64,000 nucleotides of DNA, from positions 9,123,412 to 9,187,411 of the forward strand of contig NC_051102.1 of NCBI RefSeq assembly GCF_901709675.1, written 5' to 3'. The translations under genes and the position numbers were made by a program. Below, piece after piece: positions 1 through 10,938 of the stretch. Source of the stretch: Syngnathus acus. Lineage: Eukaryota > Chordata > Actinopteri > Syngnathiformes > Syngnathidae. The notes below the pieces were generated by a model. That model was not told the origin of the DNA. It was given only the letters and a program-made list of their open reading frames with translations, and ran no database searches. Each line of letters starts with the position of its first letter. Position 1 is the stretch's first letter.

Positions 1-3000
1 GCACATGTTCCCCCAGCCTCTGCTAGCTATTTGTTATTGTCTCCCCGCTAGCTCGCGTGTGTTTGTCTCCTTCTCGCTTTCTGCATTTTTTTTTTTTTTT
101 TTTTCGCTCTACTCGGCACGTCAGAGAAAGAGAGAGAGAGGGGGGAAAAAAGCAAAAGTTAATTAAATATGGAACGAGACGGAGCAGGCATCTCTTTAAA
201 CCATCATGTCATTAAAATGGCATCCCGAGGAGATCCGCTTAAAAGGAAGACGTACAACAATGTCTTCTCAGTCATATATTTACGGGTCTGCTTGTGTAAA
301 CATGCCCCCTTTATTCTCTATGTATATTTGGTGTCATTATCACTTTTTGTCGCGCTTCCCCCGTGAGATTTTTGCAGAGGCAAGAAGGTACTAGGGGGAA
401 TGTCATTAGAGGAGACAATCGCTACAGTGCTTCTATGATGCCGCACAAAGAAAACAAAAAAAACAAAGTTGCCGCCCTGCCTGGTGAAAGGCATCTATAT
501 TTGACTGCTAAATTGAGACGCTGCGGTGAGAGGTTTGGGCGACTACCGACTGGTCAGTACTAAGGACAGAAAGCTAGCATAGAAGCAATTGGGAGAATTA
601 CCCAAAAGTTCTTTTTCCTTAATTGTGTTTTTTTTTCTTCTTTATTTCTCAGACCTAAAAACCTGATGTGAGCTCACTTGTGTCCATCCATCCCCCAAGC
701 GCTGTTCCATGTTGGAGGCTCGGATGTGGCATGGCATTTTGAAGGTGGGTGCCAGATGCTGATGAGGTTTGGAGAGTTCGTGGGGCGCCGTATGAAAGAG
801 AGGCACCTGGATTCCCTGTGCAGAGGGAAAAAGCTTTGTTGGCTGCAGCACTTTGCCGCCTTGCACTCCAACGTGATGTACGGCTAACACGCAAGTGCTT
901 TTAATTTAAGCCTCAGGCACTTGATGCAAGTAGGCGAGTGTATAGCATAAACACACACACATTCCCTCACGTGGAATGTGGACTCCCTCAAGCATACTGT
1001 AACTAAATGCCCCTCTCCATTCTATTGTTCTCTCAGTCTCTTCTAGCACAGGGTCAAAAGGCCTCCAAGTAATCTAACTAGCGCCGACTTAAGCGACAAT
1101 AGGAAGGTCTGTCATTACCGCTTTACCCACAAGAGGCAGTAGCGCCCCATGCCTCCACCCCCCCCAGCAACCACTGAACCTGTCATATTGCTGCTATCCG
1201 GCCTGACCCCGCCGCAGCAAACCTGAGCCGAGTTGCCGGCGTCGACAGCAATAACCACTGAAGAATTGCTTTTAATCAACGTCTGAAATGAGGGTGACTT
1301 GAAGCGTCGCCCCATGCTGATTAAATGTAATTGTTTAATTGCCAAGTGCTGGTAACCCATCCTAAGAGGATTCTGATGGAATTATTTAATCTCTAGTCAA
1401 GAAATGCACTGCAGGAGAAAAAGCGGCGAGAAAAGGGAAAGCGGAGGATGGGGGGGTTTATTTTTTTATTTTTGAGTCCTCATGAAATATGAAAGGTGCT
1501 TTGCATTAAGAGAACACTGGTACCGTGAGGTCCCTTTCTGACCTGCAGCAGAAAGTCTACTTTAGTGCCAAATACCACAACATACAAGTCATGGCCTCTT
1601 ATATGAGTAGGCCGTGCTGTGCCGAACCTCACATAGGGCTTTCCCCCCATTTTATTTTAGGTCTGCTTTGAAGGCCACGCTGTTTATAAGATTAGACAAG
1701 AGATGATTTCAGCATTAGGTCATTCTAACAAAGGAGTTGAGCTATTCTCAAGGGCTTGTCTCACAGTCTCCTCTGATCACGGCCTGCTTCTCTTCTAATG
1801 CAGCTCTATAAACTTAAAGGGCACAGGTGCTCTCCATTAGGGGCCCACAGCTCTTAGATGCAGACATCCAAGGCCCCCCCACCCCCATAAAACCAGTGTC
1901 TGTTAATTAGGGCTAGGGGGGTGGGCAGCAGAAACATAAGCATGCAGACATGTTTACCAGATTAACACCTTTTCATCCATGTTTTTCACAGCACTCCAGT
2001 GTAATCCTTCAGCCCGTATAGTGCCGCCGCCGTGGCACACATGCCATGACATTTCAATCTATCATCAAAATCAATAGTGGCTTTCCCGCTGGTATAACGG
2101 CACACAGTGCAAGTGTCCCCGCCTCACCGATGAACCCTGGCTCTCAATTCTGCTGATAAATGCAGCGCTGTCATCCCCGGGGAAATAGGCCTGACCCCGC
2201 CTCCCTTTAGTCATAAGGATGGGTCGGTCCACACAGGAGTCAGGGGGGTGCAGAGGCCTGGTCCCTGTGCCTGTCCTCCCACCCAGCACCTGACCAGGAA
2301 CCCAGATGTGACAACAATGGGAGTCCCCCGTGGGAGCCTGGCACTTGCAAAATGTAACCCCCCGCTATCTAACATGATGGTGTAATTACTGCTCCGGTGA
2401 GTCTACATCTGGACAAAACTCCTGGAATGGATCAAGCGGGGGGGGGGAACATAAGCACAACTTTGCAAAGAAGTTGGTAAAATACATGATTGAAAGAAAA
2501 CAATAGTCAATCACTGTGCCATGATAGCCAATTAGCACTAGCTAGGGGTCTTCGATACGACCTTTTTTCCGACCGTTACAAGTACTCCATTCTTGAGTAG
2601 TTGTCGATACCACTACTGCTCTTCCAAGATGCACTACAAATACAAATGTGTACTTTTTTCCAAATCAGGTGACATTGTCTGCCTGAAGCTAAAATCACTC
2701 AAGACGTTGTTGCAAATAGGTTTATTACGTTGCATTTAAATGTTCATTCATTGCAGTCACTCAGAGAGCAATTTGGGTCAACGACGCTTTGAAGACCTTC
2801 CACGCGTTCAACGCTGCAAAGACAAATAGTGACATCTAGTGGTGATAAGAAACAAACGCACTTAAACGGTACAGTACAGTCATTGTTGAAAACATCTTTT
2901 TGCTCTCTTGGTGTCAACTTCATTGCAAAAATGTAAACATTTAGGGGAACAAGAGGGAGGATGTAGTCCATTTTACAAATGTGTTTGTTTGGCACGTTTC

Positions 3001-3275
3001 TTTATCATAGTGTAAATATTCTAAGTGACAATGGCAAAATGCTTTTTACACGTAGAACGACATCCTAGATGAATTTTCCATAAACGTCCACTTCATGGCA
3101 ACACCACGGCGATAGCAACATTGATTCGTTGTGCAAATATATTGTGGAATTCAAGCTGAAGTTTGCACGACGGAATAGAAGCAATTCATTGACGACTGTA
3201 AACATTTAGTGTATATAAAAACAGACATTATTGTGAGCATTTACATGTACTTCACAGTTTGAGCTGTCAAGCGGG
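1..3275. other. Non-coding flank downstream of the histamine receptor
   Basis: I see no exon-like open frame with homology here. The stretch has a T-tract near 89-104, a purine-rich stretch near 126-150, short C and G runs (for example 1877-1886 and 2440-2448) and ordinary unique sequence. Since the receptor is read leftwards, its 3' UTR must lie in the right end of this interval. A conserved regulatory element could be present but cannot be judged from one sequence. Confidence 0.5.
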
Positions 3276-6143
3276 TCACCGGCCCGCCCGAAGGACGGCT
3301 AAAGGGCGAGTGGAGCTCGTCGGCCGCTTTGGGCACAGAATTTTAGCAAAGGCCCTGCGGAAGCTGCTGTGACACAGCGGGTAGAGGAAAGGGTTAGTGG
3401 CCGAATTGAGCCACAGGAGCCAGAAGGTGACCTCATACCAGTGCTGCGGGATGCATCGCCCTCTGCAGGCGGCGCGGATGATCATCAGTAGGGTGTACGG
3501 TGCCCAGCAGATGGCAAACACGCACACAATGATGGCCAGCGACTTAGCAATTTTCTTATCTCTGGACAGACGGTTAGGCTGGGCCGCCCTGCTGCTGCTG
3601 CTGCTGCTGCTGGACGGGTCCACTTTGCCCAAATTGGGAGACGAGGATGGGGAGGGGATGATGGCCAGTTTTCTTCCCGTCCTCCAGATGTGGCAAGAGG
3701 GGTTGGCTTCCCCTTGCCCGGCGGACACGGCTTCATTTAGCTGAAGGTTGAGCTGGGCCTCCCCGCAGCCGAGCCTCCTCCGGCGTATGTTCAGATAAAT
3801 GCTGAGGTTGAAGAAAGCCACAGAGATGAAAGGGAAGACGAACTCCAGCATGGAGGCGCATAGCAGGAAGTACCAGGAGTGATAGAATTCGGCGAAGCAC
3901 TCTTCATCGGGCACCCGACTCCGGCCCACCGCCAGTTCCCAAAATATGATTGCCGGGCCGTAGAGGAGAAAGGCCAGCACCCACACGGCGGTCATCTTGA
4001 TGATGGCGGGATGAGACGTGCTCTGTCTGGCCCGGTAACTCACCTGCGGCAAACCGTGGCACAAATCACTTCCCCATTTCAGAACCGGTTTGTCATTTCA
4101 TTGCTTGTAATCGACATCACCTCGTCGTGCACGTCACGTGTCGTTAAATGTACATCGACATTGACTCCATGCTTTCCTTTCAAAGGCACATTTTGTCGTG
4201 TCACCGCTGACGACCTTTTGTCTGTCAGTGTTCACAGAGGCAGGCTTTTAAGAGAATGCTGTTTGGCCAGTGGCCTGCTTCTGGCCGGCGTGATTGATCT
4301 CGGCACGTTGGGGGGGGGGGGGGGCGATGGCTGCACCAGGGGGAGGAGGACCTCCAATGATCAAAGCTGGCTAATTGAAGAAGAGCCTCCCGCTTTCTCT
4401 CTCTTTGTGCTGAAATTTGTATTCATCGCTCTGATGTAAAGTGTTTGCTGGTGAAAGCAAAAAGAACGCTACCTTTGTCTACCACGCCAGGCTTCGTCCC
4501 ATTTTGGCGTCGCAACGCGCGGACGCGGATTTAATAATTTCATGCATGCAGGCCCCGAGAAAAAAAAAAAAAAAAAAGCTTCAATAGGGATGCGGAGAGT
4601 TTGGAAAAATCAACACATCTAGTTTGGAGGAGAAGACTCACAATTGTGGCTTGAGATTTACATTAGCATGGTGTTGTTTCCCAAAGCCAATTTTGTTTAT
4701 CGAGTAGAGGGTGGCACAGGGCCCAGCTGGGTCAGCCATGATTAACCTGTGCAGATGGGCCCATTTGGGACAATGAGGTGCTGGTGTCACTGCCCCCACC
4801 ACTAAGCTGGCACGCTGACCAATCAGGAATGAAGCCACTGACTCCACCCTGGCGGGCAAGACTAAACAGTCCCGTCCAATTTGTGTGAATTTTGAAACAA
4901 TATAAGAAAAAAAATCGCCCCTGATGATTTGTGACCTGGGCAACACAATCTAGGAATGACTTGACATGAAGCTTTTTAACGTTCTCGACGGTCACCCTTT
5001 GTCATGGAAACTAATTTAACCTTTAGGGTGTTTATCGTTTCAGGTTCCCACAAAGGCCACGGGAAGGGAAGGGAAGGACGACTCACCGCTCTGGTGACAG
5101 ATTGGAAGCGGTCGTAGCTGATGAGGACGATGCTGAAGACTGACGCGGAACACAGCAGGTAGTCCATGACCAGCCACAGCTTGCACAGACCCCTGCCAAG
5201 CATCCAGCGGCCCGTCAGGATGTAAGGCATGTACACCGGGATGCAGAACGCTCCTGGATAGAGTACATAGGATGAACAGCATTATTATTAACATTGCTTC
5301 ATTCAAAGTTCATTGAAAATTCATTGGCCCCGCCCTCTGCACGGCCCTGATGATCATTTTAGTTACTTGAAACTCCCACGTGACCTTTCAAAGATGAACA
5401 GGTGTATGTTCCTCTGATGGAAAAATTGAACGGTTTCAATCACTCAACACTTTCCCTTGATTTAACACACACTTGCAAATGAAACATTCATTTTAGTCGT
5501 AAAATGTGACTGACTACCTTTGCAAAAAAAAAAAAAAAAAAAAAAAAAACATTTTACTGCGGCTTGTGTAAATCAACCAGGTGCAGAGCTGTCCAGTACA
5601 GCCAGAATGGGAAGAAAAAGAAAAGAAAAAAAAAAGAAAAATTATTAATGCGCTGTCATTAATATGTCAAAGCCAGCCAGTGTTTCCCTACATAAAGTTA
5701 TTTGCAACCTGCTCATGACAGTTGTGGACAAGTGTAGTCGGGGGGGGCTGTGCCCTAGATTTACTCCGAGTAGCAACGCCCCTGGATTACGTCAAAGCAG
5801 GTTCAAATTGACATGAACCATATAAAATCGTTTTATCAAGGAGAAAACACGGCAGTTTGCACTCAAAGAAAGAAAAGTAATGCCTGAAGATGTACTTACC
5901 AACAAGAAAGTCAGATATTGCCAGATTCAGAAAGTAATAATTACATTGCCTCCTCAGACTCTTGTCCACTTTGAAAGCGAACATGACGAGCGCGTTGCCC
6001 AAAACTATCACGACCACCAAAGTCACCATCATCACCGTTAGAATGGCAAAGACCGGCCCCGAAAATGCCAAGTTGCTCTGCACTCTTGCGGGGCCATCGT
6101 CCAGTTGACGCCCGCTGGAGTTGGACTGGCTGCGCTCCTCCAT
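3276..6143 (-). CDS. Histamine H3/H4-type receptor (three exons)
   Basis: Class A GPCR that would sense histamine at the plasma membrane through Gi/o. Exons on the minus strand: 5900-6143, 5087-5253, 3276-4043, all with GT-AG borders; joined they give 392 aa. Seen: TM1 GNALVMFAF, TM2 LNLAISD, the amine-binding Asp in LWLVMDYLL, DRF in place of DRY (as in H3), the H3/H4-specific acidic TM5 residue in SMLEFVFP, TM6 CWAPYTL, and TM7 NPFLY. The middle exon is 167 bp and ends before VSYRA, as I recall for H3. The third loop is short and carries a Ser run coded by a CTG/CAG-type repeat at 3590-3612. Sequence looks closer to H3, but synteny with osbpl1a, ttc39c and lama3 points to the HRH4 locus, so no symbol is given. 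Confidence 0.93.
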
Positions 6144-6144
6144 G

Positions 6145-6196
6145 TGCTCCTTCCTTCCTTCCTTCCCTCCTTCCTTCCTTCTTTCCTTCCTTTCGG
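6145..6196. repeat. CCTT microsatellite in the receptor 5' UTR
   Basis: A pyrimidine run built of CCTT/CCCT units lies directly upstream of the receptor start codon (antisense: AAGG units). It is probably transcribed in the 5' leader, which is inference from position. It also creates long spurious open frames on both strands. Confidence 0.85.
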
Positions 6197-9100
6197 CGCG
6201 CCGTCCTCACCGCTGACGTTGAGCGCCGCTGTCCGACAGCCGCACATTCCAAACCGAAGCGCGCTACTGTGCGCCAAAGTTGCCCTTCGAGTGGAGCGAA
6301 GGGTGGGCGGGCGTCAGGGCGACGACCTCGACCGACGCATCTCCCAGCGGTCGCTCTCATGCCACCCGGTGATTTAGCCATGCAGGGAGGGAGGAGCGTC
6401 GCCGTCGCGTCAAAAAATGATCGTGACACGAGTTGCCGATAGTTATAATCACAAGCATGCATCGAGTTGCTTACATTTAAAGGCTCGATCAATTTATGCA
6501 GGTTAGATTGATCTCATTTATTTCCGAAAAGTCCATTTCTACCCCAATATTTTGGACAGAAATTTGTGGTGGCACCCTTGCTGCCTAATTCAGCTACAGT
6601 GTGTGCATTAAATTACTTTTGAACTGATCAATGCATTTGAAGTACATTCACTTGACACTGTCCAAATAAATGTACTTACAATTAATTTAATGGTTACATT
6701 TTAACTGTAGATTCAATTAAACTGCAATTTCTATACAGTGATATTCCTGCAGTTTTGCAACAACACCAAAAATCCAAATGATCTTCATGATATTACGTCA
6801 TCTGTGACGGGCTGTGTTAACATATCACAAACTCTGAAGTCACGCTTGACAAGCCATGCATTCTTAATTTATAATATACAGCCATGTGACGCAGCACCGT
6901 AAGTGCCATTATCCCGGTTGCGAGGAAATAATGGCTTATTTTTATGTCCCATATTAACCTTTACAGGCATGATCCGGCTAATTTTCTACGCTCGCCAGAC
7001 CACACAACGATGGCTGTAGTGGCGACGCCATGGAAACGTGAGTTAATTACAGATATCACCAGTCAATTAGTTTTGCACCTGCCTCTACGAACAGAGATTT
7101 CACCAGAGCAAAGCAGATGATGAGATGGTTTTGTACACAGAGATAGGCACTCGCAATTTCCTTGCTGTGAATCACTGTGACGACGCGCCCATTGAGCCGT
7201 GTGTTACGCTTTTTCACTGCTACAAAACAATCACAGACTTGATATTGAATTCCCAGATGGCACACACTATTGAGTCGTTATTCCTTTCAGTAAACACACA
7301 CACACACACCGCATAATAACCATATCATGCAGGACTTGAGCACGGGAGCAGGCTGAAGTCCAAAACAATTGTTAATGAGTCAAATATGATTTCCCCTATA
7401 AAGGCGTGAGGTTTAAAAAAAGAATTGGGGGGAAAGTGTACACACCATCATCCTTCCCAAATTTGTATTTTTTTCTGCAGAAGCCTTTATCTGATCCTCA
7501 TTGGGTTCGGACACTCTGTCGCCGTTACCCCAGCTGAGACCCGAAAGAAATGAAAAACACTCGAGATTGCACTGCAACCTGCTAAAGGAGCCCAGAAAGA
7601 ATTACTGTTACTTTTGGCCAAATAGGACTCGCTACCATCTCACGGAGTTGTGACAAGGGGGACGACATGTTTTTCCACATTACAACCTTGATTATTATTT
7701 GCAGATTGTATTTACAATGAGCAATGAACAAATATAATTAAGAGCAGGTAACGTAACTTTGCTTTTCAATAGACAACAATGTAGCTAGCTAGCTATCTCG
7801 CTATCTCGCTTATCTATCTAATACATAGGTGTCAAACTCAAGGCCCGGGGGCCAGATACGGCCCGCCATATCATTTTATGTGGCCCGCGAAGACAAATTG
7901 TGCATCAAATTCGTGTGTCATTACTAGAATTGCAAATAGTTTTCACTCTTAATAATATCTGTTTTTGAAATATTTGACCAGTTTTTACTCTTCTGATTTG
8001 AAAACGAGTTATTTGTCAGTTTGTTTTGTAGCTTTTACTGTATATAATATGAGGTGCTCATACATTTATTTGGGTTGACAGTCATAATGGCCCTCCGAAA
8101 GAAGCTATGACTACAATGCGACCCGCGAAAAAAATGAGTTTGACAACCCTGATCTAATATGATATTTCTTTCATCAGTTTAAAATGGCCTTCAGAATATA
8201 AAATTGTTCCTGATGGGGGGGATAAAAGGTTCCCCACACCTTTCTTTTCAATTAATCATGCAACATGTACCAAAACAGCAACCAAAAGCTCTCATCAAGT
8301 CAATGGCTGCTAATATAAAGGCCATAATACTATTCAATGTTCCATTCAAAAGATCTGGTTTCGTGAAAATGTCGGCAGCTACAAATAACACATATAGCAC
8401 TCATTCAGAAATGTAACAAAGAAGCTGGCGGGGGGGGGAAATTAAGCTCGTGTGTGGGTCGCAGTCCTGAATTAAAATGAAAAACATACTCGACGTGTAA
8501 GCCTGCGGGTGACTTGACTTAATACTTCGCCTTCAACACGTGTTGAGTTTAAAAATAGCTAAAACAAGAAAACTACTCGCTGCAGCTGGATTTGGAAAGA
8601 CCTGAAGCGACTCATTTGAATATGGAGGACACTCTGAAACAAAGCCCGGCGGGTCCGTGTGAAGTGTTGTCGATTACACCGAGCCTGCTGTGGCATTCCA
8701 TTATTTCTCCACTCGAGTGTTTGCGTGCGGCGACTGTTGCTCTGGAGTAGCCACGATAGCGTAGCACGCGTAGCCGCAACCGCCAGCCTAAATCACAGCG
8801 ATCCCAAACAATGTCTACATTTGCTTGCCTTTTCGGGCATCTTGAGAAAGTCAACAGTCATTGATATTTGTTACATGGAGTTTGGGGTTAGAACAGATGA
8901 ATGAAACAATGCACCTTATCCGCCATTTTATTTGAATGGGATAATTCATATCAGATAAGAATCATTTCATGTTTTGTTTGGAGCCGTGTGACCAAAGTGG
9001 CTTCTTGCCATGCTTGGTCACAGCTCCCATGCTAATGCAGTCACGTCAGGGCCAAAACAAAAGTCGCATGACTTCCGAGTCCAACAATCCGTTGGTTACA

Positions 9101-10815
9101 TGCTGCTGGCATTTAGTTGACTTGGGGTGTGCCCTGCTTATTGAATTTTTCATGAATCTATGAATCACAGCACTCCACCCTCATTTCATAAGGGCATCGA
9201 GCGAGGCATCACGGAAACGAGCGCACTATTGATTGCAAGCATTAAATTAGAGAAGAAAGAAACATTTTGTGTATTTTGTGTACACACAATACTGTTATGT
9301 TTCTGTCTACAATTATTCTGGTAATTCAGGATTTTTTTTTTTAGACGGCGGTTATTGAATTTGGTGTCCTCATGCAAAGATATTTCATGAATATAATTTA
9401 AGATGTATTGTACCTTCACTCTGCTCTCCTTATTTGACACATACTGTTGAGATTCCTCAGTCTTGATAGCAAGGGATAGAAAGGAGCTTTGTTTTGACAC
9501 TGACAAACGACTATCGACCCAATAACGAGACGACACACTTGGTGGACCATCAAAATTCATCACGCAGATCAAACCTTTTGGTGCCTTTGTCAACTTTTGA
9601 GCCATTGAAACAAGCTAGGCTATTACGCTCACCATATAGACACTCGCTGGCCAAAACATTAGGAACACGTACCGAGTCTGATTGGATCCAACACACACGG
9701 CCGGAAGGGGAACCTCAAAACAATGTTTGTCGTAAACGGTAGAGTAACATTGATGTATCATTGGCCTTGTGGGTGTTGATGAAGTGGGGAGTGCATCAGG
9801 GATCAGCTGTGAGACCCTTCATCTTTTGCAGTAGTGAAAATACACATCAGGTGAAAGCAGAGGATTGAAGATTAAAATGACTCTGTGTTGAAAGACAGAC
9901 TTTTTGGACCCATTGCTCCAGGGTCATTTACATTTCCAAGCAGTCAAATAATTTTCTCCCACTCTCGTTGTGAGGGGAATACATACCTCTCACAGTCCCG
10001 TTGTCTGTCTGGCTCATTCGCTTTCCCTGTCCGTCCCGAAAATGTCCCTGCAGGGGATTCTATCTTGTGGTTCCTTTTGAAGCGGTGGCCTCACTTTGGC
10101 TCCATTATCTTGTCATTTGTGAGGGATTACGCTTCGGAGCGCTCGCATTCCAACCCCTTTGCTTAAGAAGTGTGACAGCTTACAGTAATTGCCATGCTAA
10201 TTAGGAACAAGTCAAACAGAGCGCGAGCGAGACGAGCTAGCTGCTTGTCCCTCGCCAGACCTGATTTGACGGATAGGCTTTAACAATTGAGTTACACCTC
10301 AACACATAACATAAAGCCAGGTCTGATCGTCGGCACATATCGACAAACAACATTCATATTTGCACTTGAGGACATGGGGGAAAAAAAACAATGCACGTAT
10401 AGAAAACATCTAAAGACAAATTCGGATCACATCAAACCAAAATATCCTTTTGGTGTCAAACCAAAAAAAAAGCTTTCAGAAGGAGACGGCCATCTATCAA
10501 TGGAGGTGTGTGCAAGGCATCCCGATAATAGACCCATAACCCCATGTGTTCATCGGCTGACATTTAAAAGGAAACTGAAGTGTTTTTACACAGCATGGTG
10601 CACCCTCTCTGACCTGCTGTGTGCAAACATTAGATGAATAACACTCTTGTGGAAGGAGCATCCAACTGTGGCATATAAAAGACTATCTTTAAAAATGTTG
10701 GAGGGCCCCTACCTATTATTATTTTTGGGGGCCTAGATTTTGGTAAGCGCCCCTGATCACCGGTGCATCAATAGTTGGGCATGATCCCCCCCCCCCCCCC
10801 CCCCCCCCTTTGTAG
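6197..10815. other. Intergenic DNA between the receptor and the osbpl1a region
   Basis: No exon could be supported. The human counterpart of this gap holds IMPACT, and I do not find it. The interval holds a hAT MITE (7824-8151), a CA run near 7296-7308, a GATA/CTAT-like run near 7780-7820, and at 9640-9660 the edge of a common fish repeat. Open frames such as that at 9186-9605 on the minus strand have low-complexity content and no recognisable domain. Confidence 0.5.
7824..8151. mobile_element. hAT-type MITE, copy 1
   Basis: A 328-bp non-autonomous element. Its ends are inverted repeats related to CAGGGGTGTCAAACTC, and it is flanked by a perfect 8-bp direct repeat, ATCTAATA, at 7816-7823 and 8152-8159. 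An 8-bp target duplication with such ends is the hAT pattern. The body (GGCCCGGGGGCCAGATACGG near the left end) recurs at 11.5 kb in this window. Confidence 0.9.
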
Positions 10816-10938
10816 CTTGGTGGACGTGTACTGTAAGGATTTGGTAAGCAATACGCCCTTACACTGTGCTGCCGATAGAGGGCGCAAGCAGTGCATCATC
10901 AAACAGCGGCGCCTGCCCGCCAGTCAAAAACAGCCGAG
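10816..10938 (+). pseudogene. osbpl1a: Degenerate ankyrin exon of the ORP1L form of osbpl1a
   Basis: After an acceptor-like TTTGTAG, one frame reads VDVYCKDLVSNTPLHCAA and then RKQC, which matches the ankyrin repeat of human ORP1L (DVNCSDQLGNTPLHCAA, HKQC). Further on the match continues only in another frame, as NSGACPPVKNSR, against RSGADPNLKNKN. A frameshift within the exon is therefore needed. A GT donor follows at 10939. A poly-C tract of more than 20 bases abuts the acceptor. I read it as a broken relic; a sequencing error in one exon is the alternative. The human sequence is from memory. Confidence 0.6.

Noticed and set aside
678-887. 69-codon plus-strand frame near the left edge
   Set aside because: Reads as a plausible peptide, but it has no homologue that I recognise, no splice partner and overlapping open frames on the other strand of equal length.
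2538-2650. Possible SINE-like segment (CTTCGATACGACC and GTTGTCGATACC)
   Set aside because: Two GATAC motifs and a neat length suggested a repeat, but there is no second copy in this window, no tRNA-like promoter boxes and no flanking duplication that I can see.
5941-6492. 183-codon minus-strand frame ending in the receptor region
   Set aside because: It is the shifted frame of receptor exon 1 plus the CCTT microsatellite (KEGRKEGR repeats). The receptor frame with TM1 and TM2 is the real one.
9186-9605. 139-codon minus-strand frame
   Set aside because: Lys/Asn-rich, no domain and no conserved signature; it overlaps another open frame on the plus strand and lies near a dispersed repeat edge.
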